Source: Dugong dugon
Taxonomy: Eukaryota > Chordata > Mammalia > Sirenia > Dugongidae
Assembly (NCBI GenBank): GCA_030035585.1
Contig: CM057461.1
Location: 166,791,624-166,855,623, forward strand
Length of the DNA stretch: 64,000 nucleotides
Direction: 5' to 3'
The position numbers and the translations under genes were made by a program. The notes beneath the pieces are model-generated. The model saw only the letters and a list, made by a program, of their open reading frames with translations, had not been told where the DNA came from and ran no database searches. Position 1 is the stretch's first letter; each line of letters opens with the position of its first letter. Shown piece by piece: positions 34,201 through 44,126 of this stretch.

Positions 34201-34972
34201 TGTGTATGTGTTTCCAGCAAGACATTATGTTTTAGATGTGACAGAGGCATGAGGTAACCACTTGTTCTGGGTCCTGACGTGCTGGTGTGTGTGGGGGTGG
34301 GGGTGGGGCAAGAGAAGAGTTTGGTTAAAGCAATTTCAGGCCACATGGAAACATGACCTCTCTAACGCCATCCACTTCAAAAACGGGAGAGAGATATGTG
34401 CCAGGGAGTGTTCAGGGTAGAGCTAACTCTCAGTGACATTAGTCGTAATCAAAGGGCCGGCAACAGTGGGTGAACTCTTTCTGGCCTCCCTCCTTAAAAG
34501 TCACTTGAACAGAGAAAAAAGCCTGTGGAGAAACTCTGCTTCAGCTAGACCTTTTTTTCAGTTGTTGTTTAAATCCAGTCAGTTGGAAGCCTCTTTATGA
34601 GTTCTCTGGTTGAAACACTAATAAAAAAAAAAAAAAATGCTTTGGTCTGAGGGAAAAATAATACATTCCAGTCAAAGGTTTTGCAGGGCCACAGAACAAT
34701 CTGAACCTTTCACTCTGTTCCACAGGAATTCAGTTAGACAGCCTTCTCTAATAACATGTGGACGTTTTCTCTCAGCGAATGGAGTCAGGAACAACTGAGG
34801 ACAGGGTCATGGGGCGGGTGGATGTGTGTGTGGGGTGTGCGGGGTGGGCGGACAGGTTCTCATCAGCTTTTACTGTGTGTTTGATGAAAGTGGAACTGAA
34901 ATGCTCCAAATTTACTCTTTAAACGGGAATTTCTGGTTACTAATTATATTTCCCCGATTAGACTGAGGAAAG

Positions 34973-35180
34973 TCCCTGGGGGGCACAAATGGTTTATGCT
35001 TGATTACTAACCTAAAGGTTGGCGGTTTGAATCCACCCCGTGGTGCGGCGGAACAAAGACCTGGTGAACTACTTCCATAAAGATTACAGCCAAGAAAGCC
35101 CTATGGAGTAGCTCTACTCTGAAACACATGGGGTCACCGTGAATCAGAATCAACTCAAAGGCGATGGGTTTGGTTTTAGG
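34973..35180 (+). mobile_element. AfroSINE, diverged
   Basis: Head damaged (GGGGGGCACAAATGG), box B TTTGAATCCACC intact, body ACAAAGACCTGGTGAACTAC, tail CAACTCAAAGGCGATGGG. Confidence 0.85.
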
Positions 35181-36154
35181 GTTTTTTGAACTGAGTAACT
35201 ACCGGCACAAGCGTAACACATGAAACACGAGCTCACAGTTCCTTATGACAAAAGCCGACTGGAGACACACAATTCTCTTGGAGGCCACTGCCTTTGGCGG
35301 CCGTGGCCCAGTGTCTCCAAGGGCAGGTGAGGGTAGTCTACACGGAGGCTCCCACTCCCCCTCCAGAAGCCTTGCAGAAGGCAGCCACTAGATGGCGCCT
35401 TTCACCCAGCGATAGTTCCGAGCGGCGGCCCTGCTTCCAGGAGAGCGCATTTAGCCGAGAAGCAGAAAAGTCAGTGACGTGAGGAATTATTATGCACAGT
35501 TCATTTCCTTGTAATTTAACTCTCAGAGCAACAAAAGCATAATGTATAGCCTAGTTTTCGGGTCTGATTTACAACAATTTAAACTAAAAGATGATTTCTG
35601 CCTCGCCCCACCCCCTTCTAATCTCTTCTGCTGGTATCAGCAGCTGAGAGTTTTGTATTTCATCACACGACTGCACTCTCCCGGAGCCACAGATCCGAGA
35701 AGCCGACAATGTAAAACAGGATCCCTGCAAACAGAACTGATGCAAAGTTGGACTTTCTGCTTCAAATTCCATTACAGCCTTGTTGTCAGTTTTAAACACT
35801 TTGTTTTCATTATGGTGGTTTGGTCAGTATCCTCCACTACTTTTGAACGTTGTGAAGTCCAAATGGCTAAACACCTCTGTCCTCAAAGGGTTTTTGGTAT
35901 TAGTTTCAAACTCAAACGTAAAGGGTGTGAGCTCGGAGCCTTCCCAGCAGTTCCCACCTCAGCTATCCTCCAAGGGCCCCCATTCTTCCGTCTCTCCGAA
36001 GCCCCGTCCCTGTTGATTCCAGCCACTTTGATCTCTCCTTCCTTGGCTCCATGGGCACTTAGGACTCTCCCATGCAATTTAGCATGTTGTATCTATTGTC
36101 TTGTTCACTAATTGCTTTATATGTGCTTTTTTTTTTTTTTTTCTCCCCAAGGGA
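35181..36154. other. unique stretch around a CTCF-type motif
   Basis: It has a modest CpG cluster at about 35395-35460. The longest frame of the window outside a mobile element, 189 codons, lies at 35542-36111 on the plus strand. That frame has no domain or signal peptide I can recognise, and I do not call it a gene. A T run lies at 36127-36142. Confidence 0.5.
35385..35398 (+). promoter_or_regulatory. CTCF core motif
   Basis: CCACTAGATGGCGC fits every position of the vertebrate CTCF core CCACNAGRKGGCRS. It lies in repeat-free, CpG-containing sequence and not in a SINE. Occupancy cannot be read from sequence. Confidence 0.65.
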
Positions 36155-36365
36155 AGAGAAAAACCTTTTTCTGAGTGCCTACTTGGTCTATGTAATTTCC
36201 TTTAATCCTTTTAACAACCCTGTGCTTTAGATGCAATTGATTTCATTTTACAGATGAGGAAACTGAGTCAGAGGTTAAATAACTTACACAAGGTGTCACT
36301 GGAAATAAGAGGCAGGATTTAAACACACGTGTTTCATTCTCTTGTATCATTCTGATGCCCACTGT
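36155..36365 (+). mobile_element. MIR
   Basis: AATCCTTTTAACAACCC, TTTTACAGATGAGGAAACTG and CACAAGGTGTCACTGG follow MIR order and are well preserved. Confidence 0.82.
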
Positions 36366-36739
36366 GATTGTAAACTGAGACGGGTGTCTCACCCCTCCGC
36401 ACGTGGAACACCACGCATAGTGATAGGTAGGCACACACATACACGCACACATAAATGCTTCTTACAAGACACTTACGATGCTGTCTGTACTAGCACTTGG
36501 GTCGTGGTAGGGATGTTAGAATCATCCCCACTTCAAAAATTAAGTAACTTGCTGAATATCAGCCGAGTTCCCAGCCTCCTTGTACAGGTTTTCTTCTACC
36601 ACACACTTAGTAGATACTTAATAAATGCTTATCTATTACAGCCTCATTTTCTTGAGTCTGTGTTGTTTTTCCTTAACTGTGCCTTTCTGTTCAAGGGAAG
36701 AAGGATCTCATTTCTTCCAGAGATTAACAGCTGAACGGT

Positions 36740-36810
36740 GCATTGGGGATTCAGTAGTAGAATTCTCACCTTCCACATGGGAGATGTGGGGTAGATTCCC
36801 AGTCAATGTA
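36740..36810 (+). pseudogene. tRNA-Gly-derived SINE promoter head
   Basis: The clover-leaf order of a glycine tRNA is readable, with UCC in the anticodon position by alignment. Both internal promoter boxes carry substitutions and the 3' acceptor side is damaged. It is the promoter of a SINE and not a working tRNA gene. Confidence 0.7.
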
Positions 36811-36865
36811 CTTACGTGCAGCCACCACCTCTGTCAGTAGGTCTACGTGTTGCTAGGATGCTAAA

Positions 36866-37023
36866 TGGAGCTCTGGTGGCGCAGTGGTTAAGAGTTACAG
36901 CTGCTAACCAAAAGGTTGGCAGTTCATATCCACCAGCTGCTCCTTGGAAACCCCATGGGGCAGTTCTACTCTGTCCTATAGGGTCGCTATGAGTCGGAAT
37001 CGACTCAACGGCAACAGGTTTAT
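36866..37023 (+). mobile_element. young-looking AfroSINE, short-body class
   Basis: Many CpG sites are intact (GGGTCGCTATGAGTCGGAAT, ATCGACTCAACGGC). It is bounded by a perfect 9-bp duplication GATGCTAAA at 36857-36865 and 37024-37032. It interrupts the tRNA-Gly SINE and is therefore younger. Confidence 0.93.
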
Positions 37024-37236
37024 GATGCTAAACAGGTTTCAGGGGAGCTTTCAGATTAAGAGTAGGAAGAAAGGCTTGGCAATCTATTTCAGAAAATCAG
37101 CCAATGAAAACCCTATGGATTGCAATGATGTGATCTGCAACAAATCATGAGGATGGCCTAGGATAGGCAGCATTTTCTTCTGTTGTGCTGGGTCACCATG
37201 AGTCAGGGGCTGACTTGATGGCGGCTAACAACAACC

Positions 37237-38284
37237 GGTGCTGAACATCAGAACCAGAGGTTCTTTTATGAGATTTAGTCATCTGTCAAATTAGTGAAGG
37301 AACCAGGACAAATGAGAGCCCGAGTCTCCAACTCTCACTTCAATGCCCTCTCCATGGCATCTGTTGTTTCGTTTCCTCTTTATGCTGCTTTGTTTTTGTA
37401 GGCTTGGTTTTCTTTTGTATTTGGGTGTCTTCAGACCCAAAACCTCCCTCCTCTTCTTTAAACTGGAGAAAAAATCAGGCAAAAGGACGAAAATGGTAGA
37501 GAAAGAGACTGAAAGAGAGATGGCTTGGGGGTCAGAAGAGACCAATGGATCTTAAGGCCCTTTAGGCTTATTCTATGTCCAATATGTTTGGGAATAGCAA
37601 TTTGTAGATGAAGAGGACTCAGTCACAGTGTGTGCTGATATAAAGACAAAGCAAAATTTCACTCACAGAAGGGCTGGAAATTCTTTCCATCTGCTGATTG
37701 GAATGTACAAGTGTGTAATAAAATGGCACGCATAAAGCAGCAATGGCTTTTTATAAATATCTGGCACCACCCAGAACTCTCAGAGTACTGGACCACCACA
37801 AAATCACTCAAGCAAGGTAACAAGATAAGGCCACCAAATAAAGGCCGTGAGGAGGAGGTCTCCAAAGACCCAGTGGAACCTTCAAACGAAGATGTTAGCA
37901 CTTGTCTCCAGTTGACTTTGAGCTCCAGGAAGCAAGGGAAATTGGGGGACAGAAGAAAGTTGATTCCCAGCCTCTGAGGCCACATTAATCAAACATATGG
38001 AGCCAATAAGGAAACTTCACTGGTTGGTCCCTAAAGGCTGGTTTCAAGAACTCAGAATTTCAACACATTTTGGGACTAATGACACAAGTAAAGGAAATAT
38101 CTTACACATCTTGGGGGTTTTGAGTCTTAACGTTATCAAGAAGCTGGCTAATGCACACCTTTATGTAGAATTCCAAGGACTGGGTGATCACACTACTCTG
38201 CCCAGCTCTGAAACGAGTAGTTGGCTCTTTGAACCATTTTGAAGTGAGAAGTTCAGTGTGGAGAAGGAAAAGTGGGGGCTTTGA
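37237..38284. other. unique noncoding stretch
   Basis: I see no gene. Frames of up to 108 codons (37659-37985, minus) show no domain. Confidence 0.45.
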
Positions 38285-38346
38285 GGGCAGAGATCTGACA
38301 GGCTTGTTTCCTGGTGCTGCCTCCTATCTGCTCTGTGACCTTGGGC

Positions 38347-38751
38347 GTATGCACGGCCAGATTAAGGCATGGGAGGGCCATAAACACTGATAATCTGTGG
38401 TGCTCCTCCTCTGCTTACTCATGCATTCGAACGGGTTACATGAGTCATATGTATATATACACATGTTGTACGTGTGTGTGTTTTAGCTATCTTCTTTCTA
38501 AACAAGCTTGTGTGTGGGCACCCTTGTGGCCCTGTGTGAACTTTGTTTCCGGCTGGCACATTCTCCCCCACAGGAGCGGGCATCAGTTTCATTTAGTGCC
38601 CTGCCATTTCTCTTTCCCTGGGCCGCTTGCTTCTCCTTGTGTCCTGTCTGTCTGGCATCTATGGGTCTTTGCATTGGACAACTGGTGCCCATGTTTTGTT
38701 GGTGCCCTAAGCACGTGCTTGCCTAGCTTATTGGGTGATCTGTCCCTGGGC
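38347..38751. other. 405-bp insertion within a MIR
   Basis: The segment is flanked by similar words, TCTGTGACCTTGGGC (38332-38346) and TCTGTCCCTGGGC (38739-38751), which could be a worn target duplication. A 147-codon frame on the plus strand covers part of it without a recognisable domain. The family is unknown. Confidence 0.35.
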
Positions 38752-38800
38752 TTGTGACTGAATTTGTCCAACTCTATTTTCTCATATATAAAGTGGGGAA

Positions 38801-39012
38801 GTTGTTGTCGTTAGCTGCCATTGGGTCTATTCTGACTCATGGGGACTTCAGATGTGCAGAGCAGAACTGCTCCATAGGGTTTTCAAGGCTGTGACCTTTT
38901 GGAAGTAGATTGCCAGGCCTGTCTTCCGAGGCATCTCTGGATAGATTCAAACCACCAAACCTTTTGGCTAGTAGTTGAGTGCTTAACCATTTGAGTCACC
39001 CAGGGTCTCCTC
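38801..39012 (-). mobile_element. AfroSINE, GAAGAAAG-body class
   Basis: It begins with the reversed RTE-like tail TTGTTGTCGTTAGCTGCC and ends TTTGAGTCACCCAGGGTCTCC. Confidence 0.9.
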
Positions 39013-39426
39013 GAATGGAGAGAATAGTAATTGCTCCTTAAAGTCATTGTAAAGATTAAATTAAATAAAGCATGAGCGGGAAGTATCCATGAAAAAGCTG
39101 GAGCTAAGAAGTAGCATGATTGGCATGTAGAATTAGCAGACAACACACTTTCCCTCGCTCCTCAGTCTTACCTACCCACTGAGGTATCCACTCTATCTTA
39201 TCATCTAAGATGCCATTGGCTATAAGATGCAACACTATTTATCACCAAGAATGAAAAAGAAATCACTGTCAATTAAACTCTACTTTTAATTGATAGTAAG
39301 ATACACCCCAATATTAGAGATGTTAAAATGTGAAAAAAAAATTCATCTGAAGAAAAAAATTTATCTTAAAATGAATGGACTATGATACATGCACCCCTGA
39401 CTTACATGAGGGTTAAGAAGATTCTA

Positions 39427-39587
39427 GGGAGCCCTGGTGGCGCAGTGGTTAAGCCTTTGTCTGTTAACCGAAGGTTGGCAGTTCGAATCCACCAGCTACT
39501 CCTTGGAAATACTAGGGGGCAGTTCTACTCTGTCCTATAGGGTCGCTATGAGTCGGAATTGACTCAATGGCAATGGGTTTGGTTTTT
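39427..39587 (+). mobile_element. AfroSINE, short-body class, well preserved
   Basis: GGGAGCCCTGGTGGCGCAGTG, then CTGTTAACCGAAGG (matching the tRNA-Asn anticodon arm), CAGTTCGAATCCACC as an intact box B, and GGGTCGCTATGAGTCGG. Few CpG sites have decayed. Confidence 0.93.
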
Positions 39588-40540
39588 TTCGTAGGGAAAG
39601 TTGTTGCAGTGTTTCCCACGACAAGGTTTCTAGCATATGGGAGCATGTCTGATAAACTGGGAGGGATGGAATAGGGATGGGAGGCTAACAGAAATCAAAC
39701 TGTAAGCTGAAGATAGGGTGCAGGTAGGGGGCTCTGTGGGCTCCTGAGAAATAGTTTATTTTAAGGGAAAAAAAAGTCAGAATCTGTAATGGACCAGAGG
39801 GTCAGAGGGACGTATTAATTTCAAGAACAGCATCACTGTGGATTTTTAAAATTCAGTCTGATTCAGTCACTCTAGAGGAATATGGGCATCCTCAGGAGGA
39901 AAGGTTGCGGATGAAAGGTAGTCTTGGGTCCAGCCAGCCTGTGCTGTGCTTCTTCTCCCTTTCAGGTAGAGCGCAGAACGTGAAGACTCTGAGGATAGAG
40001 AGTGATGAAGCTTTAGCCACCTGTCCATCCCCCTGGCCTCCAGCAGCCAGTTTGCAGAAGCAGCAGTGGCTGCTGATGACTGGCAAGGCAGAGGCTAAGG
40101 GCAGGGGACAGCAGCAGCCAGGTGGGCATGCAGGTGGCAATCAGCAGCCTGAAGCAGCAGAGATAAGCTGTGGCAGGACTGAAGCCTGAGTGCATAGGTG
40201 ACACCTCCTGGGGCACCCAAATGTCTGGTGGGAGGAAGAGACCTTGGAAGTGAGCACTGAATCCTACACATGCTGGTGGGGGCAGGGAACCAGAGAGCTG
40301 GGTGCACTCAGATTAATAGGATCTGACTGGTATTCACAAGCTGCTGAGCTTGGGGATCTCTGAGTAACCTTTAAAACATCTATTTCAGAGTAAACACTAA
40401 ACAAATCTTAGTTTTTCCTCTTTCTCTTCCCGTATCTAGAAGCTTGTATTTGGGAACCTGTTGCTAATTTATCAGTGAGCTATTAAGACCCAGTCAATCT
40501 ACTAGCATTTTTAATAAACTTTATTAAGCAAAAAAAAAAA
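39588..40540. other. unique noncoding stretch
   Basis: I see no gene. Frames of 67-94 codons on both strands at 39892-40307 reflect CAG/CTG-rich sequence and show no domain. An A run at 40531-40541 precedes the RTE element. Confidence 0.45.
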
Positions 40541-40737
40541 ACCATCACGCATCTGTCAGTTTGTCCTGCTGTGGTGGCATGTGTGTTGCCGTGATGCTGG
40601 AAGCTATGCCACTGATATTTTAAGTACCAGGAGGGTCACCCATGGTGGACAGGTTTCAGTGGAGCTTCCAGACTAAGACAGACTAGGAAGAAGGACGTGG
40701 TGGTTTACTTCCGAAAAAACTGGCCAGTGAAAACCTT

Positions 40738-41177
40738 ATGAATTGCAACGGAACATTATCTGATACAGGGGCAGAAGAGGAGACCTTCAGGTTGGAAGGC
40801 ACCCAAAATACAACTGGGGAAGAGCTGCCTCCTCAAAGGAGAGTCAACCTTAATGACGTGGATGGAGTCAAGCTCTCAGGACCTTCATTTGCTGAGGTGG
40901 CACGACTCAAAATGAGAACAATCAGCTGCAAACGTTCATTAATAATCAGAACATGGAATGTACGAAGTATGAATCTAGGAAAGTTGGAAGTCGTCAGATG
41001 TGAAATGGAATGCATAAACATTGATATCTTAAGCTTAGTGAGCTGTAATGGACTGGTATTGGCCATTTTGAATCAGACAGTCATATGGTCTGCTATGCCA
41101 AGAATGACAAATTGAAGAAAAATGATGTCACATTCATTGTCAAAAAGAACATCTCAAGATCAATCCTGGGCTAGTAT
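40738..41177 (+). pseudogene. RTE endonuclease, N-terminal remnant
   Basis: The frame 40738-41115 (125 codons) contains TWNVRSMNLGKLEVV, the first motif of an APE-type endonuclease, and the upstream LNDVDGVKLSGPSF block. After about codon 105 the frame shifts, and the expected endonuclease sequence continues in another frame. It would nick the target DNA in an intact LINE; here it cannot make a working enzyme. Confidence 0.8.
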
Positions 41178-41437
41178 TTTCCTTGTGTCTTTGGTTTTCT
41201 TCATTCTCCTTTGCTCTCGGTAGGATGGGACAGCTCCTGTTCAAAAGCAGGATGAGAAGGCAGGAAGGGAAGGAACTGGAAGAATGGACACAAGGAACTG
41301 GGGGTGGGAAGGGGGAATGTGCTGTCCCATTGTGGGGATTGCAATCAGTGTCACAAAATAATATATGTATAAATTTTTGAATGAGAAATTAACTCGAGCT
41401 GTAAACTTTCACCTAAAGCACACACACACACACAAAA
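41178..41437 (+). mobile_element. L1 3' end with inverted 5' piece
   Basis: 41178-41226 (CCTTGTGTCTTTGGTTTTC, TCTCGGTAGGATGGGAC) is an upstream L1 3'-UTR segment in reverse orientation. From 41227 the sequence is the sense 3' UTR (GATGAGAAGGCAGGAAGGG, ATATGTATAAATTTTTGAAT, GCTGTAAACTTTCACC), ending in a CA-rich tail. The order fits twin priming. Confidence 0.65.
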
Positions 41438-41439
41438 AT

Positions 41440-41680
41440 CATTTCCATGAGACCAAATGGTCAACAAATACTAGAATGCACAGATGAGAAGGTAGGGGGG
41501 CAGGATGACTAAGCTATTGGAAACAGAACAACCAGAATAAAAATAATGAAAATGTTGACACAATGTGAACATTGTAACCAATGGCAATGAACAATATGCG
41601 CAGAAATGGTAGGATGGGAACCTATTTTGCTATGTACATGTTCACCAAAAATACAGTAGAATATTTTTTTAAATAGTAAA
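41440..41680 (+). mobile_element. second L1 3'-UTR fragment
   Basis: CCATGAGACCAAATGGTCAA, AACAGAACAACCAGAATA, GTAACCAATGGCAATGAAC and TGTTCACCAAAAATAC match an older L1 3' UTR in sense orientation. Confidence 0.65.
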
Positions 41681-41691
41681 AAGAAAACCAC

Positions 41692-42185
41692 ACATTGCAA
41701 GGGGCAAGTCTGCCACAAAAGACCTCTTTGAAGCATAGAAAAGCAAAGATGTCCCTTTGAGAACTAAGGTGAGCCTGACCTAAGTCATGATATTTTCAAT
41801 TGCTTCACATGCATGCAAAAGCTGGGCAATGAATAAGAAAGACGGAAGGAGAATTGATGCCTTTGAATTATGGTGTTGGCAGAGAATATTGAGTATACCA
41901 CGGACTGTCAGAAAAACGAACAAGTCTGTCTTGGAAGAAGTACAAACAGAGTGCTCCTTGGAAGTGAGGATGGTGAGACTTCATCTCACATATGTTGGAC
42001 ATGTTATCAGGAGGGACCAGTCCCTGGAGAAGGACACCGTGCTTGGTAAAGTAAAGGGGCAGCGAAGAAGAGGAAGACCCTCGATGAGATGGACTGACAC
42101 AGTGGCTGCCAATAATGGGCTCAAACGCAACAAGGATTGTGAGGATGGTGAAGGGATGGGCAGTATTTTGTTCTTTTGTACATAG
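41692..42185 (+). pseudogene. RTE ORF, C-terminal remnant
   Basis: The frame 41787-42185 reads SWAMNKKDGRRIDAFELWCWQ and later GQRRRGRPSMRWTDTVAA, the conserved C-terminal end of RTE polyproteins downstream of the reverse transcriptase. The catalytic core is not present. Confidence 0.82.
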
Positions 42186-42277
42186 GATTGCTATGAATCA
42201 GAACTGACTGGATGGCACCTAATAGCAACAACCAGCAAAAATAGAGCCCGTTTAAGGTAAGCATTAAAAAAATTCCC

Positions 42278-42736
42278 TGTTATTAGTTACCTAGGGCTGC
42301 TGTAACACAGTACTACAAGGATGATGATTTTAAACAACAGAAATTTATTGTCTCATCGTTCTGGAGGCTAGAAGTACAAATCAACAGGTGGGCAGCGCCA
42401 TGCTGTCTCTGAAAACTTTATGGGAAGATCCCTGCTTGTCTCTTCCAGCTTCTGGTGGCCTGAGGGCATTCCTTGACTTTCAGCTGCAGCCTCACTCCAC
42501 CCTCACGTGGCCATCGTTCTTTTATCTCTTTGTGTCTCTTCTCTTTTACGAGGACACTACTTAGATTGAATCAGGACCCACCCTACTCCAGTATGACCTT
42601 GTGTTGACTTCTAGCCAAACAAGTTCAAGTTCACAGGTAACAGGGATTTGTTGTTGTTGTCAGTTGCCCTTGGGTAGTTTCCAAGAGGTTAGAACTTCAA
42701 TGTATCTTTCTAGGGGACGCAATATAATTCATAACA
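42278..42736 (-). mobile_element. MaLR-like LTR with a SINE scrap inside
   Basis: The plus strand begins TGTTATTAGTTACC and ends ATTCATAACA (TG...CA). GTTCTGGAGGCTAGAAGT and TGTGTCTCTTCTCTTTTAC match the LTR at 18158. At 42649-42690 a scrap of reversed SINE tail (TTGTTGTTGTTGTCAGTTGCC) interrupts it. Confidence 0.75.
42649..42690 (-). mobile_element. AfroSINE or RTE tail scrap
   Basis: GTTGTTGTTGTCAGTTGCCC followed by TTTCCAAGAGG looks like a heavily deleted minus-strand SINE. Confidence 0.55.
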
Positions 42737-42829
42737 CTCCTTAAGGTGTCGAGTCACACAAACGCTTACTTCTGAATGTTTCTTCCCTCAAGTCTGCCGT
42801 ATGCCACTATGAAGCAAAATTGATGAAGT

Positions 42830-43206
42830 TCTGGAGAGCACACCAGGCACACTCCTGTCTCAAAGGTATTGCACCTGCTCTTCCCTCATCTGTGCAAAGA
42901 ATATTCCAAGCAGTCTGTATGTCTTGTTCTCCAGGGCTCTTTGTTCAAAGGTCACTTTCTTAAATCTTCCTAACCTCCTTAATTAAAATTGCAGCCACCC
43001 CACCAGCTCTAGGTCCTTCCCTGCCCCCACTTTATTTTCCCACAGCATTTATCACCCTGACGTATTATCTGTTTTGCTTACGATTTGTTTATTGTCTGCC
43101 TTTCCCACTAGAAGGACAGAGACTTTCTGTCCTGTTTGCTGTTGTATCTACCGAGCCTGGAGGAGTGCCTGGCACACAATAGGCCCTCAAATATTTGTGT
43201 GAACAC
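42830..43206 (+). mobile_element. L2 3' region
   Basis: CTCCTGTCTCAAAGG, GGCTCTTTGTTCAAAGGTCA, GCATTTATCACCCTGACG, GCCTGGCACACAATAGGCCC and CAAATATTTG follow the L2 3' end in order. Confidence 0.78.
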
Positions 43207-44094
43207 TATCAATATGTCATACTTTTCATTAATATTTCTGCCATTCCACGTTGCTTGTACTGAAAGCAACATTTTCTTTTCTTAGCAGTCTTCTTAATAT
43301 AACTAAGATTTCTTTCTTGCTACTCCAGATAAAGAAAAAAAAAAAAGGTTGCACAAAAGAATAAGAAGAATGCCTTATAGAAAAGCAAATGAGGGTACAC
43401 AAAGCCAAGATGGCAACAAAACCAAAGAAAGATAATTCAGTCCTGGAAAGCTAAAGGCTCCATACCAAGTGATAATATAACAATAACAATAATAATAGTA
43501 ATAGTGATAGTTGTTAGCGGGGACCACCTGCAGACTATGGCTTCATTTTCAAGACATGTAATTAGTATCATAGAATTGTCTTTTGGGAGCTTAGAATTCC
43601 TGTGACCTTACTGGAGCAGGGGGTGGGGAACCACAAGGAAGCTGACATGAAGATACACAATAACAGGAAGTAGGAGTAGCAAAAGGAAAAGGAGGAGGAG
43701 AAAGAGGAGGAAAGCAGAAGGGAGCAGGCCAATATTCCAGCCGGCCCCCCGCCCCCTGCCCAGCCAGCCACCTCTGGAAACATCCACAGCCTCCATCACT
43801 GCTTCTGCCTTCTGTTTCAGGTTTGACGGAGGCTCAGGCAGGCTTCTTTTCCCTCAACATGTCCAGTGTTTAAAATGACCTGCTACCTCTCCCTGGGGAA
43901 TTAGGGACAAAGGAGATATTTTAAAAAGTTGCTTAATATACCATGTTATGTTTTCAAATGTGAGGATCCCTCCTCAATTCTAGTTTGCAGAGCTTCTGAA
44001 TGCCTCAGGATAACAGAGCTATTGGAATCCTTCACACTTGGAGGAAGGAAAGCATCAGAAGGTTTGGAAATTCTGCCTTAAACTGCTGGCAGGA

Positions 44095-44126
<32 letters not shown>

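Larger units (their letters stand above)
33251..34972. other. mostly unique stretch with G-rich patches
   Basis: I see no gene. It contains G-rich patches at 33814-33837, 34292-34309 and about 34810-34854, an A run at 34622-34637 and a possible conserved block at 33930-34200. Confidence 0.45.
36738..37236 (+). mobile_element. tRNA-Gly-headed SINE with RTE body and tail, split by an AfroSINE
   Basis: The head (36740-36810) aligns along its whole length with tRNA-Gly: GCATTGG start, AGAATTCTCACCT, anticodon-loop TTCCACA, a degenerate box B GGTAGATTCC. After GCAGCCACCAC and GTTGCTAGGATGCT the body continues at 37033 with ACAGGTTTCAGGGGAGC, AGGAAGAAAGGCTTGGC and AATGAAAACCCTATGG, all from the RTE 5' region. 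From about 37125 it switches to the RTE 3' end, GGCTAACAACAAC. Confidence 0.8.
38285..39075 (+). mobile_element. MIR broken by two insertions
   Basis: Pieces are at about 38285-38346 (CTATCTGCTCTGTGACCTTG), 38752-38800 (TATTTTCTCATATATAAAGT) and 39013-39075 (GTCATTGTAAAGATTAAATT). A segment of about 400 bp and then an AfroSINE separate them. Confidence 0.55.
40541..42234 (+). mobile_element. RTE-clade LINE with both ends, middle lost
   Basis: The 5' region runs from 40543 to about 41177 and the 3' region from about 41692 to 42234. Both come from one RTE-type element of the kind known in elephant. AGCAAAA flanks it on both sides (40527 and 42234), a possible target duplication. The central reverse transcriptase region is missing, and L1 pieces occupy the gap. 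Confidence 0.82.

Noticed and set aside
35542..36111. 189-codon open frame, the longest outside a mobile element
   Set aside because: It has no domain, no similarity I recognise, no Kozak-type context worth noting, and overlapping frames exist on both strands. A frame this long is expected by chance now and then in 64 kb.
36740..36810. Functional tRNA-Gly gene
   Set aside because: Acceptor stem and box B are damaged, and RTE-derived SINE body follows directly. It is a SINE head.
38314..38757. 147-codon cysteine-rich frame
   Set aside because: It starts inside a MIR, crosses the unidentified insertion and overlaps frames on the other strand, so it is more likely incidental.
43568..43799. Leucine/serine-rich frames as a signal peptide protein
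   Set aside because: They are produced by a purine-rich simple repeat on the opposite strand.
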